Source: Photobacterium lutimaris
GTDB taxonomy: Bacteria > Pseudomonadota > Gammaproteobacteria > Enterobacterales > Vibrionaceae
DNA: 64,000 bases
Direction of reading: 5' to 3'
NCBI RefSeq assembly: GCF_003025555.1
Contig: NZ_PYMH01000019.1
Location: forward strand, 1-64,000
Shown: positions 35,556 through 45,208 of the stretch, piece after piece
Numbering within the stretch: position 1 is the stretch's first letter
How the letters are laid out: every line of letters begins with the position of its first letter
Notes under the pieces: generated by a model
What the model was told of the DNA's origin: nothing
The model's database searches: none
What the model saw: only the letters and a program-made list of their open reading frames with translations
Position numbers and translations under genes: made by a program

Positions 35556-35714
35556 GAATTAGTCCTCTTGGTGCATATTAAATAAGTTTCCTTGGGGCAT
35601 TGTATAATGGCAAAGGCAAGGGCGGCAGGAAAAATAGATATTTTTTTACGAGTAATAACTCACTCTTGGCATGCTGGAAGACCACAGCCTGTCATGCCCA
35701 AGTGAGCCGGTATA

Positions 35715-35742
35715 AAAAAAGCGACCCGAGGGTCGCTTTTTT
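35715..35742. terminator. terminator of the atp operon
   Basis: The arms GCGACC (35721-35726) and GGTCGC (35731-35736), extended by A6/T6 flanks, have a CGAG loop. It stands 15 bases after the atpC stop and before glmU. Confidence 0.88.
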
Positions 35743-35756
35743 GGCCTTGCTGATAA

Positions 35757-36179
35757 TTAGCGGGCTTTCTTGGTCAACTCGATGACTCGAAGCTGAGCAA
35801 TCGCTTTCGCCAAATCACTGGCTGCCTGAGCGAAGTCGATATCACCATGCTGGTTATGGATACGCTCCTCAGCTTGGCGTTTCGCTTCTGCCGCTTTCGC
35901 TGCGTCCAGATCTTCACCGCGGATAGCGGTGTCTGCCAACACGGTCACCGTGCCCGGCTGAACCTCCAGCATGCCACCAGAGAGGTAGATCACCTCTTCT
36001 TCACCATGCTGTTTGGTAATACGGACCATACCTGGCGTTATAGCGGTCAGCAGCGGAGTGTGTCCTGCGTGAATACCCAGTTCACCTTCGCTACCGGTCA
36101 CCTGAATGTCTTCAGCACGGCCAGAGAACAAACGTTTCTCTGCGCTTACTACGTCCAGATGGAAGGTTATCGCTGCCAT
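35757..36179 (-). CDS. atpC: ATP synthase epsilon subunit AtpC
   Basis: A 140-residue F1 subunit of the central stalk. An N-terminal beta-sandwich (about 1-85, with GELGIHAGHTPLLTAI) is followed by a C-terminal helical hairpin that can inhibit ATP hydrolysis. It is the last gene of the minus-strand atpIBEFHAGDC operon, 17 bases after atpD. Confidence 0.97.
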   Translation of the reverse strand: MAAITFHLDVVSAEKRLFSGRAEDIQVTGSEGELGIHAGHTPLLTAITPGMVRITKQHGEEEVIYLSGGMLEVQPGTVTVLADTAIRGEDLDAAKAAEAKRQAEERIHNQHGDIDFAQAASDLAKAIAQLRVIELTKKAR

Positions 36180-36196
36180 GTCGCCTCCTAGTCAGC

Positions 36197-37603
36197 TTAA
36201 AGCTTCTTCGCGTTTTCCAACACGTCTTCAATCGCACCACAGTACATAAATGCCTGCTCTGGGATATCGTCGTATTCGCCCGCTAGAATGCCTTTGAAAC
36301 TACGCAATGTCTCTTTCAGAGATACGTAGATGCCAGGGTCACCAGTAAAGACTTCTGCAACGTGGTAAGGCTGAGTTAGGAAACGCTCAATCTTACGTGC
36401 ACGAGATACAGCTTGCTTATCTTCTTCAGATAGCTCGTCCATACCTAGGATTGCAATGATGTCTTTTAGCTCTTTATAACGCTGTAGCAAGCTCTGAACG
36501 CCACGAGCAATGTCGTAGTGCTCTTGGCCAACCACTAGAGGATCAAGCATACGAGATGTTGAATCTAGTGGGTCGATCGCAGGGTATAGACCAAGCGATG
36601 CGATTTGACGAGAAAGTACAACCGTTGCATCCAAGTGAGCAAACGTCGTTGCTGGCGATGGATCCGTCAAGTCATCCGCAGGGACGTAAACGGCCTGAAC
36701 AGATGTGATAGAGCCTGACTTGGTGGATGTGATACGTTCCTGAAGAACACCCATCTCTTCTGCAAGCGTTGGCTGGTAACCTACCGCAGATGGCATACGA
36801 CCCAGTAGTGCCGATACCTCTGTACCCGCAAGGGTGTAACGGTAGATGTTATCGATGAACAATAGGACATCACGGCCTTCGTCACGGAAGCGCTCAGCCA
36901 TTGTTAGACCAGTCAGTGCAACACGTAGACGGTTACCCGGTGGCTCGTTCATCTGACCGTAAACCATCGCTACTTTCGATTCTTCAGGCTTCTCAACGTT
37001 TACAACGCCCGCTTCCTGCATCTCAAAGTAGAAATCGTTACCTTCACGCGTACGCTCACCAACACCGGCAAATACAGACAGGCCAGAGTGCTGTAGGGCG
37101 ATATTGTTGATAAGTTCCATCATGTTGACGGTCTTACCAACACCGGCACCACCGAATAGACCGATTTTACCACCCTTCGCGAATGGACAAATCAGGTCGA
37201 TTACTTTAACACCGGTTTCTAGCAGTGCGGTTTCGTTTGATTGCTCTTCGTAGCTAGGTGCTTCACGGTGGATAGAGTAGCGCTCTTTCTCACCGATCTC
37301 ACCACACTCATCAATTGGCTGACCCAGAACGTTCATGATACGTCCTAGAGTTGCAGTACCAACTGGAACTTCAATTGGGCGGCCTGTATTTTCAACAGAC
37401 AAACCACGACGCAAGCCATCAGAAGTACCCATAGCGATACCACGAACAACACCACCACCAAGCTGCTGCTGAACTTCCAGTACTAGCGTACCGTTTTCTT
37501 TCGCATCAACGTGTAGGGCGTCGTATACCTGTGGTACAGAGTCCTGTGGAAACTCTACGTCGACTACCGCACCGATGATCTGTACGATCTTACCTGTAGC
37601 CAT
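36197..37603 (-). CDS. atpD: ATP synthase beta subunit AtpD
   Basis: A 468-residue catalytic F1 subunit. Walker A GGAGVGKT is near 149-156, GERTREGNDFYFEM near 180 holds the catalytic glutamate, and LLFIDNIYRYT is the Walker B region. Note IYRYT where most relatives have IFRFT or IYRYT. Length and sequence are the standard bacterial type (E. coli 460). It lies between atpG and atpC. Confidence 0.98.
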   Translation of the reverse strand: MATGKIVQIIGAVVDVEFPQDSVPQVYDALHVDAKENGTLVLEVQQQLGGGVVRGIAMGTSDGLRRGLSVENTGRPIEVPVGTATLGRIMNVLGQPIDECGEIGEKERYSIHREAPSYEEQSNETALLETGVKVIDLICPFAKGGKIGLFGGAGVGKTVNMMELINNIALQHSGLSVFAGVGERTREGNDFYFEMQEAGVVNVEKPEESKVAMVYGQMNEPPGNRLRVALTGLTMAERFRDEGRDVLLFIDNIYRYTLAGTEVSALLGRMPSAVGYQPTLAEEMGVLQERITSTKSGSITSVQAVYVPADDLTDPSPATTFAHLDATVVLSRQIASLGLYPAIDPLDSTSRMLDPLVVGQEHYDIARGVQSLLQRYKELKDIIAILGMDELSEEDKQAVSRARKIERFLTQPYHVAEVFTGDPGIYVSLKETLRSFKGILAGEYDDIPEQAFMYCGAIEDVLENAKKL

Positions 37604-37635
37604 CGTTAATCCTCTAAACTTATTAATTCTTTGCC

Positions 37636-38502
37636 TTAAACAGCAGATGCACCAGAAACGATTTCTGACAGTTCTTGTGTAATCGCCGCCTGACGGGCTT
37701 TGTTATACACAAGCTGCAATTCATCAATCAGATTTCCTGCATTATCTGTTGCTGCTTTCATCGCAACCATTCGTGCCGCTTGCTCACTGGCAAGGTTTTC
37801 GACAACACCCTGGTATACCTGTGATTCGACATAGCGAACCAATAGGGTATCCAGCAGGGCTTTAGGCTCAGGCTCATAAATGTAATCCCAAGCGTGGCTG
37901 CGCTGCATTTCTTCATCTTCCGACTTAGGCAAAGGCAGCAATTGATCGATCACTGGTTCCTGAACCATAGTGTTTACAAACTTGTTGTACACCAAGTACA
38001 GGCGATCCAGTTGGCCCTCATCATATTTCTTCAGCATGACACCAACAGTACCAATCAGCTCATCAACCGATGGGTTATCACCCAAACCGGATACCTGAGC
38101 CTGGACGTTACCGCCGTAACTATTGAAAAAGCCCGTAGCCTTTGCACCAACCAGTGCAAGGTCAATTTCTGCGCCTTTTTCATTCCAACCTTGGATATCT
38201 GCCATGACTTGCTTGAACAGGTTAATGTTCAAGCCGCCACACAGACCGCGGTCAGTAGAAACAATGATGTAACCTACGCGCTTGGCTTCACGCTCCTCAA
38301 GATAAGGGTGCTTATACTCAAGACTACCAAGGGCGATATGACCGATCACTTTGCGCATAGTTTGTGCGTATGGACGAGATGATTCCATTGCTTCTTGCGT
38401 TTTACGCATCTTAGAAGCAGCAACCATCTCCATCGCTTTAGTGATCTTCTGAGTGTTTTTAACACTACCGATCTTGTTACGAATCTCTTTTGCGCCGGCC
38501 AT
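37636..38502 (-). CDS. atpG: ATP synthase gamma subunit AtpG
   Basis: A 288-residue rotor shaft of F1, with long N- and C-terminal helices (MAGAKEIRNKIGSVKNTQKITKAMEMV and NKARQAAITQELSEIVSGASAV ends) around a Rossmann-like middle (DRGLCGGLN). Standard length. It lies 32 bases before atpD and 44 bases after atpA. Confidence 0.97.
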   Translation of the reverse strand: MAGAKEIRNKIGSVKNTQKITKAMEMVAASKMRKTQEAMESSRPYAQTMRKVIGHIALGSLEYKHPYLEEREAKRVGYIIVSTDRGLCGGLNINLFKQVMADIQGWNEKGAEIDLALVGAKATGFFNSYGGNVQAQVSGLGDNPSVDELIGTVGVMLKKYDEGQLDRLYLVYNKFVNTMVQEPVIDQLLPLPKSEDEEMQRSHAWDYIYEPEPKALLDTLLVRYVESQVYQGVVENLASEQAARMVAMKAATDNAGNLIDELQLVYNKARQAAITQELSEIVSGASAV

Positions 38503-38546
38503 CGTTACTCTCCGTTAGTAGGTGATCGCAAGCGACCACCAACCAA

Positions 38547-40088
38547 TTACCAAGTCTGGGTCGCTTTGAAACCTTCAACCAGTTTTACAAACTGAGTTTC
38601 GATTTCATCATTCCACGCACCCGTTTCATCAACCTGAGACACAAGCTCAGCGAATTGACCTTTGGCATATGAAAGCAACGCAGCTTCAAAATCAGCAAGC
38701 TTGGTCAGCTCCACATCATTCAAGTAGCCTTTTTCCGCAGCAAAGATAACCACAGCCTGTTCAAATACAGACATCGGCGAGTACTGCTTCTGCTTCATCA
38801 GCTCAGTAACTTTCTGACCGTGATCAAGCTGTTTCTTAGTTGCTTCATCAAGGTCAGACGAGAACTGAGCAAATGCTGCCAGTTCACGGTACTGTGCCAG
38901 TGCGGTACGAATACCACCAGACAGTTTCTTGATGATTTTAGTTTGAGCAGAACCACCTACCCGCGATACAGAGATACCTGGATCAACCGCTGGACGAATA
39001 CCGGCGTTGAACAGCTCTGTTTGTAGGAAGATCTGACCATCGGTGATAGAGATAACGTTGGTCGGTACGAATGCCGATACGTCACCTGCTTGCGTTTCGA
39101 TAATAGGAAGCGCAGTCAGTGAACCTGTTTTGCCTTTCACTTTACCGTTCGTGAATTTTTCTACGTAGTGCTCACTGACGCGAGACGCACGCTCTAGAAG
39201 ACGCGAGTGTAAGTAGAAAACATCACCTGGGAATGCTTCACGGCCTGGTGGACGCTTAAGCAATAGTGAAATTTGACGGTAAGCAACAGCCTGCTTAGAC
39301 AGGTCATCGTATACAATCAGTGCATCTTCACCACGGTCACGGAAGTATTCACCCATTGCACAACCCGCGTAAGGCGCTAGGTATTGCAGAGCTGCTGATT
39401 CAGATGCTGACGCAACAACAATGATGGTGTTTTCCAGTGCACCGTGCTCTTCCAGCTTACGTACCACGTTGGCGATAGTAGAAGCTTTCTGGCCGATAGC
39501 GACATATACAGAATAAATACCAGAGTTCTTCTGGTTGATAATGGCATCGATCGCCATGGCGGTTTTACCCGTCTGACGGTCACCGATGATCAGCTCACGC
39601 TGGCCACGGCCGATCGGGATCATCGAATCAACTGCCTTGTAACCAGTCTGAACTGGCTGATCAACAGATTTACGTTCGATAACACCCGGTGCAATCACTT
39701 CAACAGGAGAGTAAACTTCTGCTTCGATCGAACCTTTACCATCAATAGGCTCACCCAGTGTATTCACTACGCGGCCTAGCAGTGCAGGGCCGACAGGTAC
39801 TTCAAGAATACGACCAGTACCCGTTACTTTCATGCCTTCCTGAAGGTCGACATATGGGCCCATTACAACCGCACCCACCGAGTCACGCTCAAGGTTAAGT
39901 GCTAGTGCATAACGGCCACCAGGTAATTCAATCATTTCACCTTGCATCACATCAGCAAGGCCATGGATACGAATGATACCGTCGCTTACCGACACGATAG
40001 TACCTTCGTTACGCGCTTCACTTACAACGTTGAAGTTTTCAATACGTTGCTTGATCAGTTCGCTAATTTCCGTGGAATTAAGTTGCAT
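38547..40088 (-). CDS. atpA: ATP synthase alpha subunit AtpA
   Basis: A 513-residue regulatory F1 subunit, the same size as in E. coli. Walker A GDRQTGKT is near 169; the arginine finger region is in ISVSRVGGSAQ near 370. The family start MQLNSTEISELIKQRI sets the ATG at 40088; five more codons upstream are open. It follows atpH by 16 bases. Confidence 0.98.
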   Translation of the reverse strand: MQLNSTEISELIKQRIENFNVVSEARNEGTIVSVSDGIIRIHGLADVMQGEMIELPGGRYALALNLERDSVGAVVMGPYVDLQEGMKVTGTGRILEVPVGPALLGRVVNTLGEPIDGKGSIEAEVYSPVEVIAPGVIERKSVDQPVQTGYKAVDSMIPIGRGQRELIIGDRQTGKTAMAIDAIINQKNSGIYSVYVAIGQKASTIANVVRKLEEHGALENTIIVVASASESAALQYLAPYAGCAMGEYFRDRGEDALIVYDDLSKQAVAYRQISLLLKRPPGREAFPGDVFYLHSRLLERASRVSEHYVEKFTNGKVKGKTGSLTALPIIETQAGDVSAFVPTNVISITDGQIFLQTELFNAGIRPAVDPGISVSRVGGSAQTKIIKKLSGGIRTALAQYRELAAFAQFSSDLDEATKKQLDHGQKVTELMKQKQYSPMSVFEQAVVIFAAEKGYLNDVELTKLADFEAALLSYAKGQFAELVSQVDETGAWNDEIETQFVKLVEGFKATQTW

Positions 40089-40104
40089 GCTCCAATTCCC
40101 CAAA

Positions 40105-40638
40105 TCAAGACTGCAAAGTATCGCTCAGGCGGTCTAACTTGCCGCGTACTGAGTTATCGATGACCAAGTCTCCAGCTCTAATCACGACCCCAGCAATCAG
40201 GGTCTCGTCTACACTGCAATTCAGCTTCACCTTACGGCTCAGACGCTGTTCCAGTTTCTCACCGATGGCAGCAAGTTGACTATCATCCAGGGCAACCGCA
40301 GAGGTCACAGTGGCATCGATAGTTTTTTCCAGCTCGCTTTTCAGGAGCAGGAACTCGCTGCATACAGCAGGAAGTACTTTCAGGCGTCCGTTCTCGGCCA
40401 TAACCTTAATCAGGTTCTGGCCGACTTCGTTGAGTTGCTCGCCGCATACTGACAGGAAAATCTCCGTCAGCTTGTCCGCCGCGTAACCGCTATCCAGAAT
40501 ATCCTGGATGGTCTCGTTACGGGTGACTTCGGCAGCAAAGGAGAGCATTTCCGCCCATTGGGCCAGCTCACCTTTCTCAACCGCAAGATCAAAGGCTGCT
40601 TTAGCGTAGGGGCGTGCGATAGTAGTCATATCCGACAT
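40105..40638 (-). CDS. atpH: ATP synthase delta subunit AtpH
   Basis: A 177-residue peripheral-stalk subunit that links F1 to the b dimer, with the conserved start ARPYAKAAFDLA and the C-terminal RLSRKVKLNCSVDE ... VIRAGDLVIDNSVRGKL. Same length as in E. coli. AGGGGC lies before the ATG. It is placed between atpF and atpA. Confidence 0.97.
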   Translation of the reverse strand: MSDMTTIARPYAKAAFDLAVEKGELAQWAEMLSFAAEVTRNETIQDILDSGYAADKLTEIFLSVCGEQLNEVGQNLIKVMAENGRLKVLPAVCSEFLLLKSELEKTIDATVTSAVALDDSQLAAIGEKLEQRLSRKVKLNCSVDETLIAGVVIRAGDLVIDNSVRGKLDRLSDTLQS

Positions 40639-40654
40639 GTGCTTGCCCCTTTAA

Positions 40655-41125
40655 TTACAGTTCTGCAGTGACTTTGTTAAGAAGATCAGCGTGCGCATCT
40701 TTATCGATAGAACGCTCAATGATTTTCTCAGCACCAATCACAGCCAGAGTTGCAACTTGTTTTCTTAGTTCATCGCGGGCGCGGTTACGTTCTGCTTCGA
40801 TCTCAGCAAGACCTTGGGACAGAATTTTATCACGCTCAACGAGGGCTTCAGCCTTCGCTTCATCGACGATCTGAGCTTTGCGCTTGTTAGCTTGCTCTAC
40901 AATTTCAGTTGCAGTGCGTTTTGCTTCTTTCAGTGAGTCAGAAGCATTTGACTGCGCTAGGTTCAGGTCTTTGGCAGCGCGATCAGCGGCTGCCAAACCG
41001 TCAGCAATTTTTTTCTGACGCTCTTCAATCGCTTCCATGATTGGTGGCCATACATATTTCATGCAGAACACCACAAACATAAAGAAGGCGATAGCCTGAC
41101 CCAGCAAAGTTGCATTCATATTCAC
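40655..41125 (-). CDS. atpF: ATP synthase b subunit AtpF
   Basis: A 156-residue membrane-anchored stalk subunit. A single N-terminal membrane helix (about 5-25, LLGQAIAFFMFVVFCMKYVW) is followed by a long charged coiled coil to the end. Same length as E. coli AtpF. It lies between atpE and atpH. Confidence 0.97.
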   Translation of the reverse strand: MNMNATLLGQAIAFFMFVVFCMKYVWPPIMEAIEERQKKIADGLAAADRAAKDLNLAQSNASDSLKEAKRTATEIVEQANKRKAQIVDEAKAEALVERDKILSQGLAEIEAERNRARDELRKQVATLAVIGAEKIIERSIDKDAHADLLNKVTAEL

Positions 41126-41174
41126 AACGCATCTCCTTAAAAAGGGTTGCTATGGGTCCGTTCGTTTTGTGTTA

Positions 41175-41432
41175 TTAACCAGCTAGCTGGCCAACGAATG
41201 GGTTTGCGAACGTGAATAGTAGAGCGATTACGATACCGATCATTGGAACCGCATCAAGCAGACCAGCGATGATGAACATCTTAACCTGTAGCATTGGAGC
41301 CATTTCAGGCTGGCGTGCAGCACCTTCAAGGAATTTACCACCAAGAAGGGCGAAGCCGATCGCTGTACCCAGTGCAGCAAGACCTACAATGATGCCTACG
41401 GCAATTGCAGAAAAGCTTAGTAAAGTTTCCAT
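41175..41432 (-). CDS. atpE: ATP synthase c subunit AtpE
   Basis: An 85-residue rotor-ring subunit with two membrane helices and the polar loop ARQPEM between. The ion-binding carboxylate is D60 in AGLLDAVPMI. An aspartate without the Gln/Glu/Ser pattern of sodium rings points to proton coupling, as in E. coli. The ATG at 41432 has GGAGATA upstream; the GTG one codon before it is ignored. A 42-base gap to atpF and a 67-base gap from atpB fit the usual high translation of this gene. Confidence 0.97.
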   Translation of the reverse strand: METLLSFSAIAVGIIVGLAALGTAIGFALLGGKFLEGAARQPEMAPMLQVKMFIIAGLLDAVPMIGIVIALLFTFANPFVGQLAG

Positions 41433-41499
41433 CACTATCTCCAGTTTATAGTTGTCGGCTAAAGTGCCAGTAAAAAATTGAATAATTTACAAATAATCG

Positions 41500-42288
41500 T
41501 TAATGATTGTCTTCATGCGCCTGAGACAGGTACACAATAGTCAACATCATAAACACGAATGCTTGAATTGTAATGACTAGAACGTGGAAAATTGCCCACG
41601 GTACCGAGCCCAGCCATTGTGCCCACCACGGCATAAGTGCCGCGATTAGGATAAACACCACCTCACCGGCGAACATGTTACCGAACAGACGCATACCTAA
41701 TGAAAGCGGCTTCGCCAGTAGCGAAACAATTTCAAGAAGCAGGTTGAACGGGATCATGACCGGGTGATTGAACGGGTGAAGAGCCAGTTCTTTCGCAAAG
41801 CCACCGAGACCTTTTACTTTGATGCTGTAGTAAATCATCAAGGCAAAAACGCCCAGCGCCATTGACATGGTGATGTTGACATCAGCACTCGGTACCACCT
41901 TAAGGTAAGGAATACCCAACCAATGTTCAGCAGGATACGGAAGAAAATCAATTGGCACCAAGTCCATGATGTTCATCAGCAAAATCCAGCAGAAAATGGT
42001 AAGAGCCAAAGGAGCTATCAGCGGGTTGCGGCCATGGAAGGTTTCCTTGACGTTATCGTCAACGAACTCTACGACCATTTCCACAAAACACTGTAGTTTC
42101 CCAGGAACTCCTGATGTCGCTGTTTTCGCAGCCTTACGGAATACCCAAAGAAAGAGTAGACCGGTCAGGGCTGAGAAAAACAGGCTATCTATATGTACCG
42201 TCCAGAAACCACCATCACCAATCGACAAATTTGTCAGGTGGTGAGTGATGTAGCCTGACGGCGTTAGCGCTTCACCTGGCGCAGCCAT
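41500..42288 (-). CDS. atpB: ATP synthase a subunit AtpB
   Basis: A 262-residue membrane stator with five to six hydrophobic segments. The essential arginine is in SLGMRLFGNMFAGE near 195-208. It forms the two half-channels for protons against the c-ring. It follows atpI by eight bases. Confidence 0.97.
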   Translation of the reverse strand: MAAPGEALTPSGYITHHLTNLSIGDGGFWTVHIDSLFFSALTGLLFLWVFRKAAKTATSGVPGKLQCFVEMVVEFVDDNVKETFHGRNPLIAPLALTIFCWILLMNIMDLVPIDFLPYPAEHWLGIPYLKVVPSADVNITMSMALGVFALMIYYSIKVKGLGGFAKELALHPFNHPVMIPFNLLLEIVSLLAKPLSLGMRLFGNMFAGEVVFILIAALMPWWAQWLGSVPWAIFHVLVITIQAFVFMMLTIVYLSQAHEDNH

Positions 42289-42296
42289 AACTCATC

Positions 42297-42686
42297 CTAT
42301 TTGTTGTTGTTAATGAATAAAACCGGCCCAAAGATATTAATTCCGAGAGCCAGCAAATAGGTCAGTTTGAGGGGAACAAGTTCCACCTCGACATACAGGT
42401 AAACAAAGGCAAACAAAATGACTGTAATGAGGATTTTCAGCACTTCGCCACCATAGAATGACGCCATGACCAGCCGGGCCTTGCGGGCTCCGCTGAACAA
42501 AAACGCACAGGTTGCAAAGACTGCGTTGGCGATCACAAAGATACCACCGCCGATAAGTGCAGAGATTCCCCAGTCAACACTGACAGCAAAAACTGCCATG
42601 ATTGCCGTTATCAAAACGACGCCAGATTGTAGTAACAGCAACCGTTTCGCCAATTGGCGTCCCGGTCGAACTAGCGCCGATACCAT
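42297..42686 (-). CDS. atpI: ATP synthase accessory protein AtpI
   Basis: A 129-residue membrane protein with four hydrophobic segments, first gene of the atp operon. It is thought to help assembly of the c-ring or Mg2+ supply. The ATG at 42686 (GAGGA upstream) gives MVSALVRPGRQLAKRLL; the frame is open 24 codons further. The 178 bases up to parB hold the operon promoter, AT-rich with TTGTAAAAT-like stretches; no single promoter stands out. Confidence 0.92.
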   Translation of the reverse strand: MVSALVRPGRQLAKRLLLLQSGVVLITAIMAVFAVSVDWGISALIGGGIFVIANAVFATCAFLFSGARKARLVMASFYGGEVLKILITVILFAFVYLYVEVELVPLKLTYLLALGINIFGPVLFINNNK

Positions 42687-42864
42687 GTATTCGTTCCTCG
42701 AGTACGTTCCACTGCACTTACGACGTGCTGGGAAAACAGCGAAAATTATACGGCTCATAAGATTGAATGCAATCTAATCGCAGCAAAAAAAGATGTTAGA
42801 TTTTACAACACAATAACTTGATCACGTCGTTGTAATTTTTGCAACAAAATATGCACGTTTTATA

Positions 42865-43758
42865 TCACACTTCGTGACCTAGCATTGCAATAATTTGCTG
42901 GAGCTTGTCAGCCTGATCAAAGCTGATAACGATCTTTCCTTTGCCGTTTTTCTGCTGATTTATCGCCACCTGGGTGCCAAACTGCTCACTTAGCTGGTTT
43001 TCTACCGCTTCGATGGTAGGATTAGCAACCGCTACTTTGGGCTCAGGTTCCGGCGTCAGCATCTTCTTCACCAAGCGTTCAGCATTACGAACCGTTAACA
43101 TCTTGGCTACAACAATTTGTGCCGCTTCAAGCTGGCGTTCATTGGGTAGAGCAAGCAAGGCACGGGCATGGCCCATTTCCAGCTGTTTTTGCTCTACCAT
43201 GCGCTTGACCGGCGCTTCCAACTGGTTCAAACGCAGCAGATTCGATACCGCCGCACGAGACTTGCCCACCGCTTCGGCGACTTGCTGGTGAGTAAGTGAA
43301 AACTCACTTTGCAGCCGTTCCAGCGCCTGCGCTTCCTCTATCGCGTTGAGATCTTCACGTTGGATATTCTCAATCAAAGCAATGGCCACAGTGGCCCTGT
43401 CGTTAACATCCTTGATAATACAAGGGACTTTCTGAAGGCCGGCTTGACGCGATGCACGCCAGCGCCGCTCTCCGGCAATGATCTCGTACTGCTGTGGCGC
43501 GATTTCCCTCACCACAATCGGCTGGATCACGCCTTGAGCACGGATAGATTCAGCCAACTCGGCCAGTGCTTCTTCCGACATATCTTTGCGTGGCTGGTAG
43601 CGACCCGGCGCCAGCTGGCTGATAGCCAGCTCTTTGAGACTACCGTCAGCCGACAGTGTTTGTGCTTTATCAGCCTGCTGCAGCTTGGTGGCGGCAACAG
43701 AGCTGGTGGCCAGCAAGGCATCAAGGCCTTTTCCCAGGCCCCGTTTATTCATGTTCAT
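42865..43758 (-). CDS. parB: chromosome partitioning protein ParB
   Basis: A 297-residue CTPase clamp that loads at parS. The start RGLGKGLDALLA precedes the ParB/Srx domain (about 38-130) with PRKDM and IAGERRWRASRQAGL. A helix-turn-helix (about 150-180) contains SLTHQQVAEAVGKSRAAVSNLLRL, and a C-terminal dimer domain covers about 245-297. AAGG lies six bases before the ATG at 43758. It is in one operon behind parA (nine bases apart). Its likely sites are the parS palindromes at 61666, 63202 and 63249. Confidence 0.96.
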   Translation of the reverse strand: MNMNKRGLGKGLDALLATSSVAATKLQQADKAQTLSADGSLKELAISQLAPGRYQPRKDMSEEALAELAESIRAQGVIQPIVVREIAPQQYEIIAGERRWRASRQAGLQKVPCIIKDVNDRATVAIALIENIQREDLNAIEEAQALERLQSEFSLTHQQVAEAVGKSRAAVSNLLRLNQLEAPVKRMVEQKQLEMGHARALLALPNERQLEAAQIVVAKMLTVRNAERLVKKMLTPEPEPKVAVANPTIEAVENQLSEQFGTQVAINQQKNGKGKIVISFDQADKLQQIIAMLGHEV

Positions 43759-43767
43759 GATTAACCT

Positions 43768-44562
43768 TTATGCATCGACCGCGCTGGCATTCGCTGCCAA
43801 CTCTTCACGGCGGATAATTTCACCGGCCAAGGCCAAATAGGCTTTGGCACCGCTCGAGTACTTGTCGTAGTACATGGCTGGTCGGCCATGACTCGGAGCT
43901 TCGGCAAGCCGGACATTGCGCGGGATAACGGTACGATAGACCTTGTCGCCAAAATGCTTCTTGAGCTGCTGGGACACTTCGTTCGCCAGCCGGTTGCGCG
44001 GGTCATACATGGTCCGCAGCAATCCCTCAATTTTCAGTTCACTATTGACGACAGCGGTGAGTTTGCTGATGGTATCCATCAATGCCGTTAGCCCCTCGAG
44101 CGCGAAATATTCGCACTGCATCGGTACCAGAACAGAGTCTGCAGCTGTCATTGCATTGATTGTAAGAAGGTTTAAGGCAGGAGGACAATCAATAAAGATG
44201 AAATCATAGTTACCACGAACATTTTCAAGGGCTGTACGCAGCCGAACTTCGCGGGCAAAGACTTCCATCAGCTTGATTTCTGCCGCCGTGACATCACCGT
44301 TAGCGGCTATCAGATGATAGCCGCCAGTGGTGTCGGTGATCACGACATCGTTGAACGGGGTTTCTTCGACAAGAAGCTCATAGGCCGTTGCATCGACTTG
44401 GTATTTATCCACGCCGCTGGCCATGGTGGCGTTGCCCTGGGGATCCAGGTCAATGACCAAGACCTTGCGTTGCGTGGCCGCCAATGACGCTGCCAAGTTG
44501 ACACATGTTGTGGTTTTACCCACGCCTCCCTTCTGGTTGGCTACCGCTATGACTCTTCCCAC
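43768..44562 (-). CDS. parA: chromosome partitioning ATPase ParA (Soj)
   Basis: A 264-residue deviant-Walker ATPase with no N-terminal DNA-binding extension, hence the chromosomal type Ia/Soj form. NQKGGVGKTTTCVNLA holds the deviant Walker A with the extra lysine, and FIFIDCPPALNLLT is Walker B. The start codon is GTG with AGG seven bases upstream. Together with ParB and parS it moves origins apart. Confidence 0.96.
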   Translation of the reverse strand: MGRVIAVANQKGGVGKTTTCVNLAASLAATQRKVLVIDLDPQGNATMASGVDKYQVDATAYELLVEETPFNDVVITDTTGGYHLIAANGDVTAAEIKLMEVFAREVRLRTALENVRGNYDFIFIDCPPALNLLTINAMTAADSVLVPMQCEYFALEGLTALMDTISKLTAVVNSELKIEGLLRTMYDPRNRLANEVSQQLKKHFGDKVYRTVIPRNVRLAEAPSHGRPAMYYDKYSSGAKAYLALAGEIIRREELAANASAVDA

Positions 44563-44578
44563 AAAAAAACCTCATCCT

Positions 44579-45199
44579 TTAATCCTTTGCTGTCAAGACT
44601 ACTAGATGGCGTTCGCCTTCCAGCTCAGGAACATGCAAAGATATGACTTCCGTCACAGAACACCATTCGGGTAGTTCTGTCACTTCCTGCTGATTGAATT
44701 GCCCCTTCAGCGCCAGGAAGCACCCGTTGCTGGTAGGGAGGTGGTGGCACCAAGATACCATATCATTCATTGAGGCAAACGCACGACTAAGCACGGCATC
44801 AAAACCGACTTCAGGCTGGAATTCCTCAACCCGGCTCTGAACCGGGGTGACATTGTCGATCTTCAGTTCATGGATCACTTGGCGGATAAAACGGATCCGC
44901 TTGCCCAGACTGTCTAACAACGTGAACTGCTTGTCCGGGTTCATGATCGCCAGAGGGATCCCTGGAAGGCCCGGACCGGTACCCACATCGATAAACCGCT
45001 CACCAACAAGGTGAGGGCTTACCACAATACTATCCATAATATGTTTCACCAACATCTCATACGGATCGCGTACCGATGTCAGATTATACGCTTTATTCCA
45101 TTTATCCAGCATGGCGACATAGCCGACGAGCTGGTCAATTTGCTGATCTGTGACTGTGAGATCAGTTTGCGCTACCAGTTGCAACAGACGTTGTTTCAC
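44579..45199 (-). CDS. rsmG: 16S rRNA m7G527 methyltransferase RsmG (GidB)
   Basis: A 206-residue SAM-dependent enzyme that methylates G527 of 16S rRNA; loss gives low-level streptomycin resistance in relatives. The SAM motif FIDVGTGPGLPGIPLAI is near 65-81. The start codon is GTG with AGGAG upstream. It lies ten bases after mnmG and 17 before parA, so mnmG-rsmG-parA-parB may share a message. Confidence 0.96.
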   Translation of the reverse strand: MKQRLLQLVAQTDLTVTDQQIDQLVGYVAMLDKWNKAYNLTSVRDPYEMLVKHIMDSIVVSPHLVGERFIDVGTGPGLPGIPLAIMNPDKQFTLLDSLGKRIRFIRQVIHELKIDNVTPVQSRVEEFQPEVGFDAVLSRAFASMNDMVSWCHHLPTSNGCFLALKGQFNQQEVTELPEWCSVTEVISLHVPELEGERHLVVLTAKD

Positions 45200-45208
45200 A
45201 AATTACTC

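Noticed and set aside
41175..41432. Sodium-driven ATP synthase
   Set aside because: Subunit c has Asp60 in the E. coli-like context AGLLDAVPMI and lacks the Gln/Glu-Ser pattern of sodium rings.
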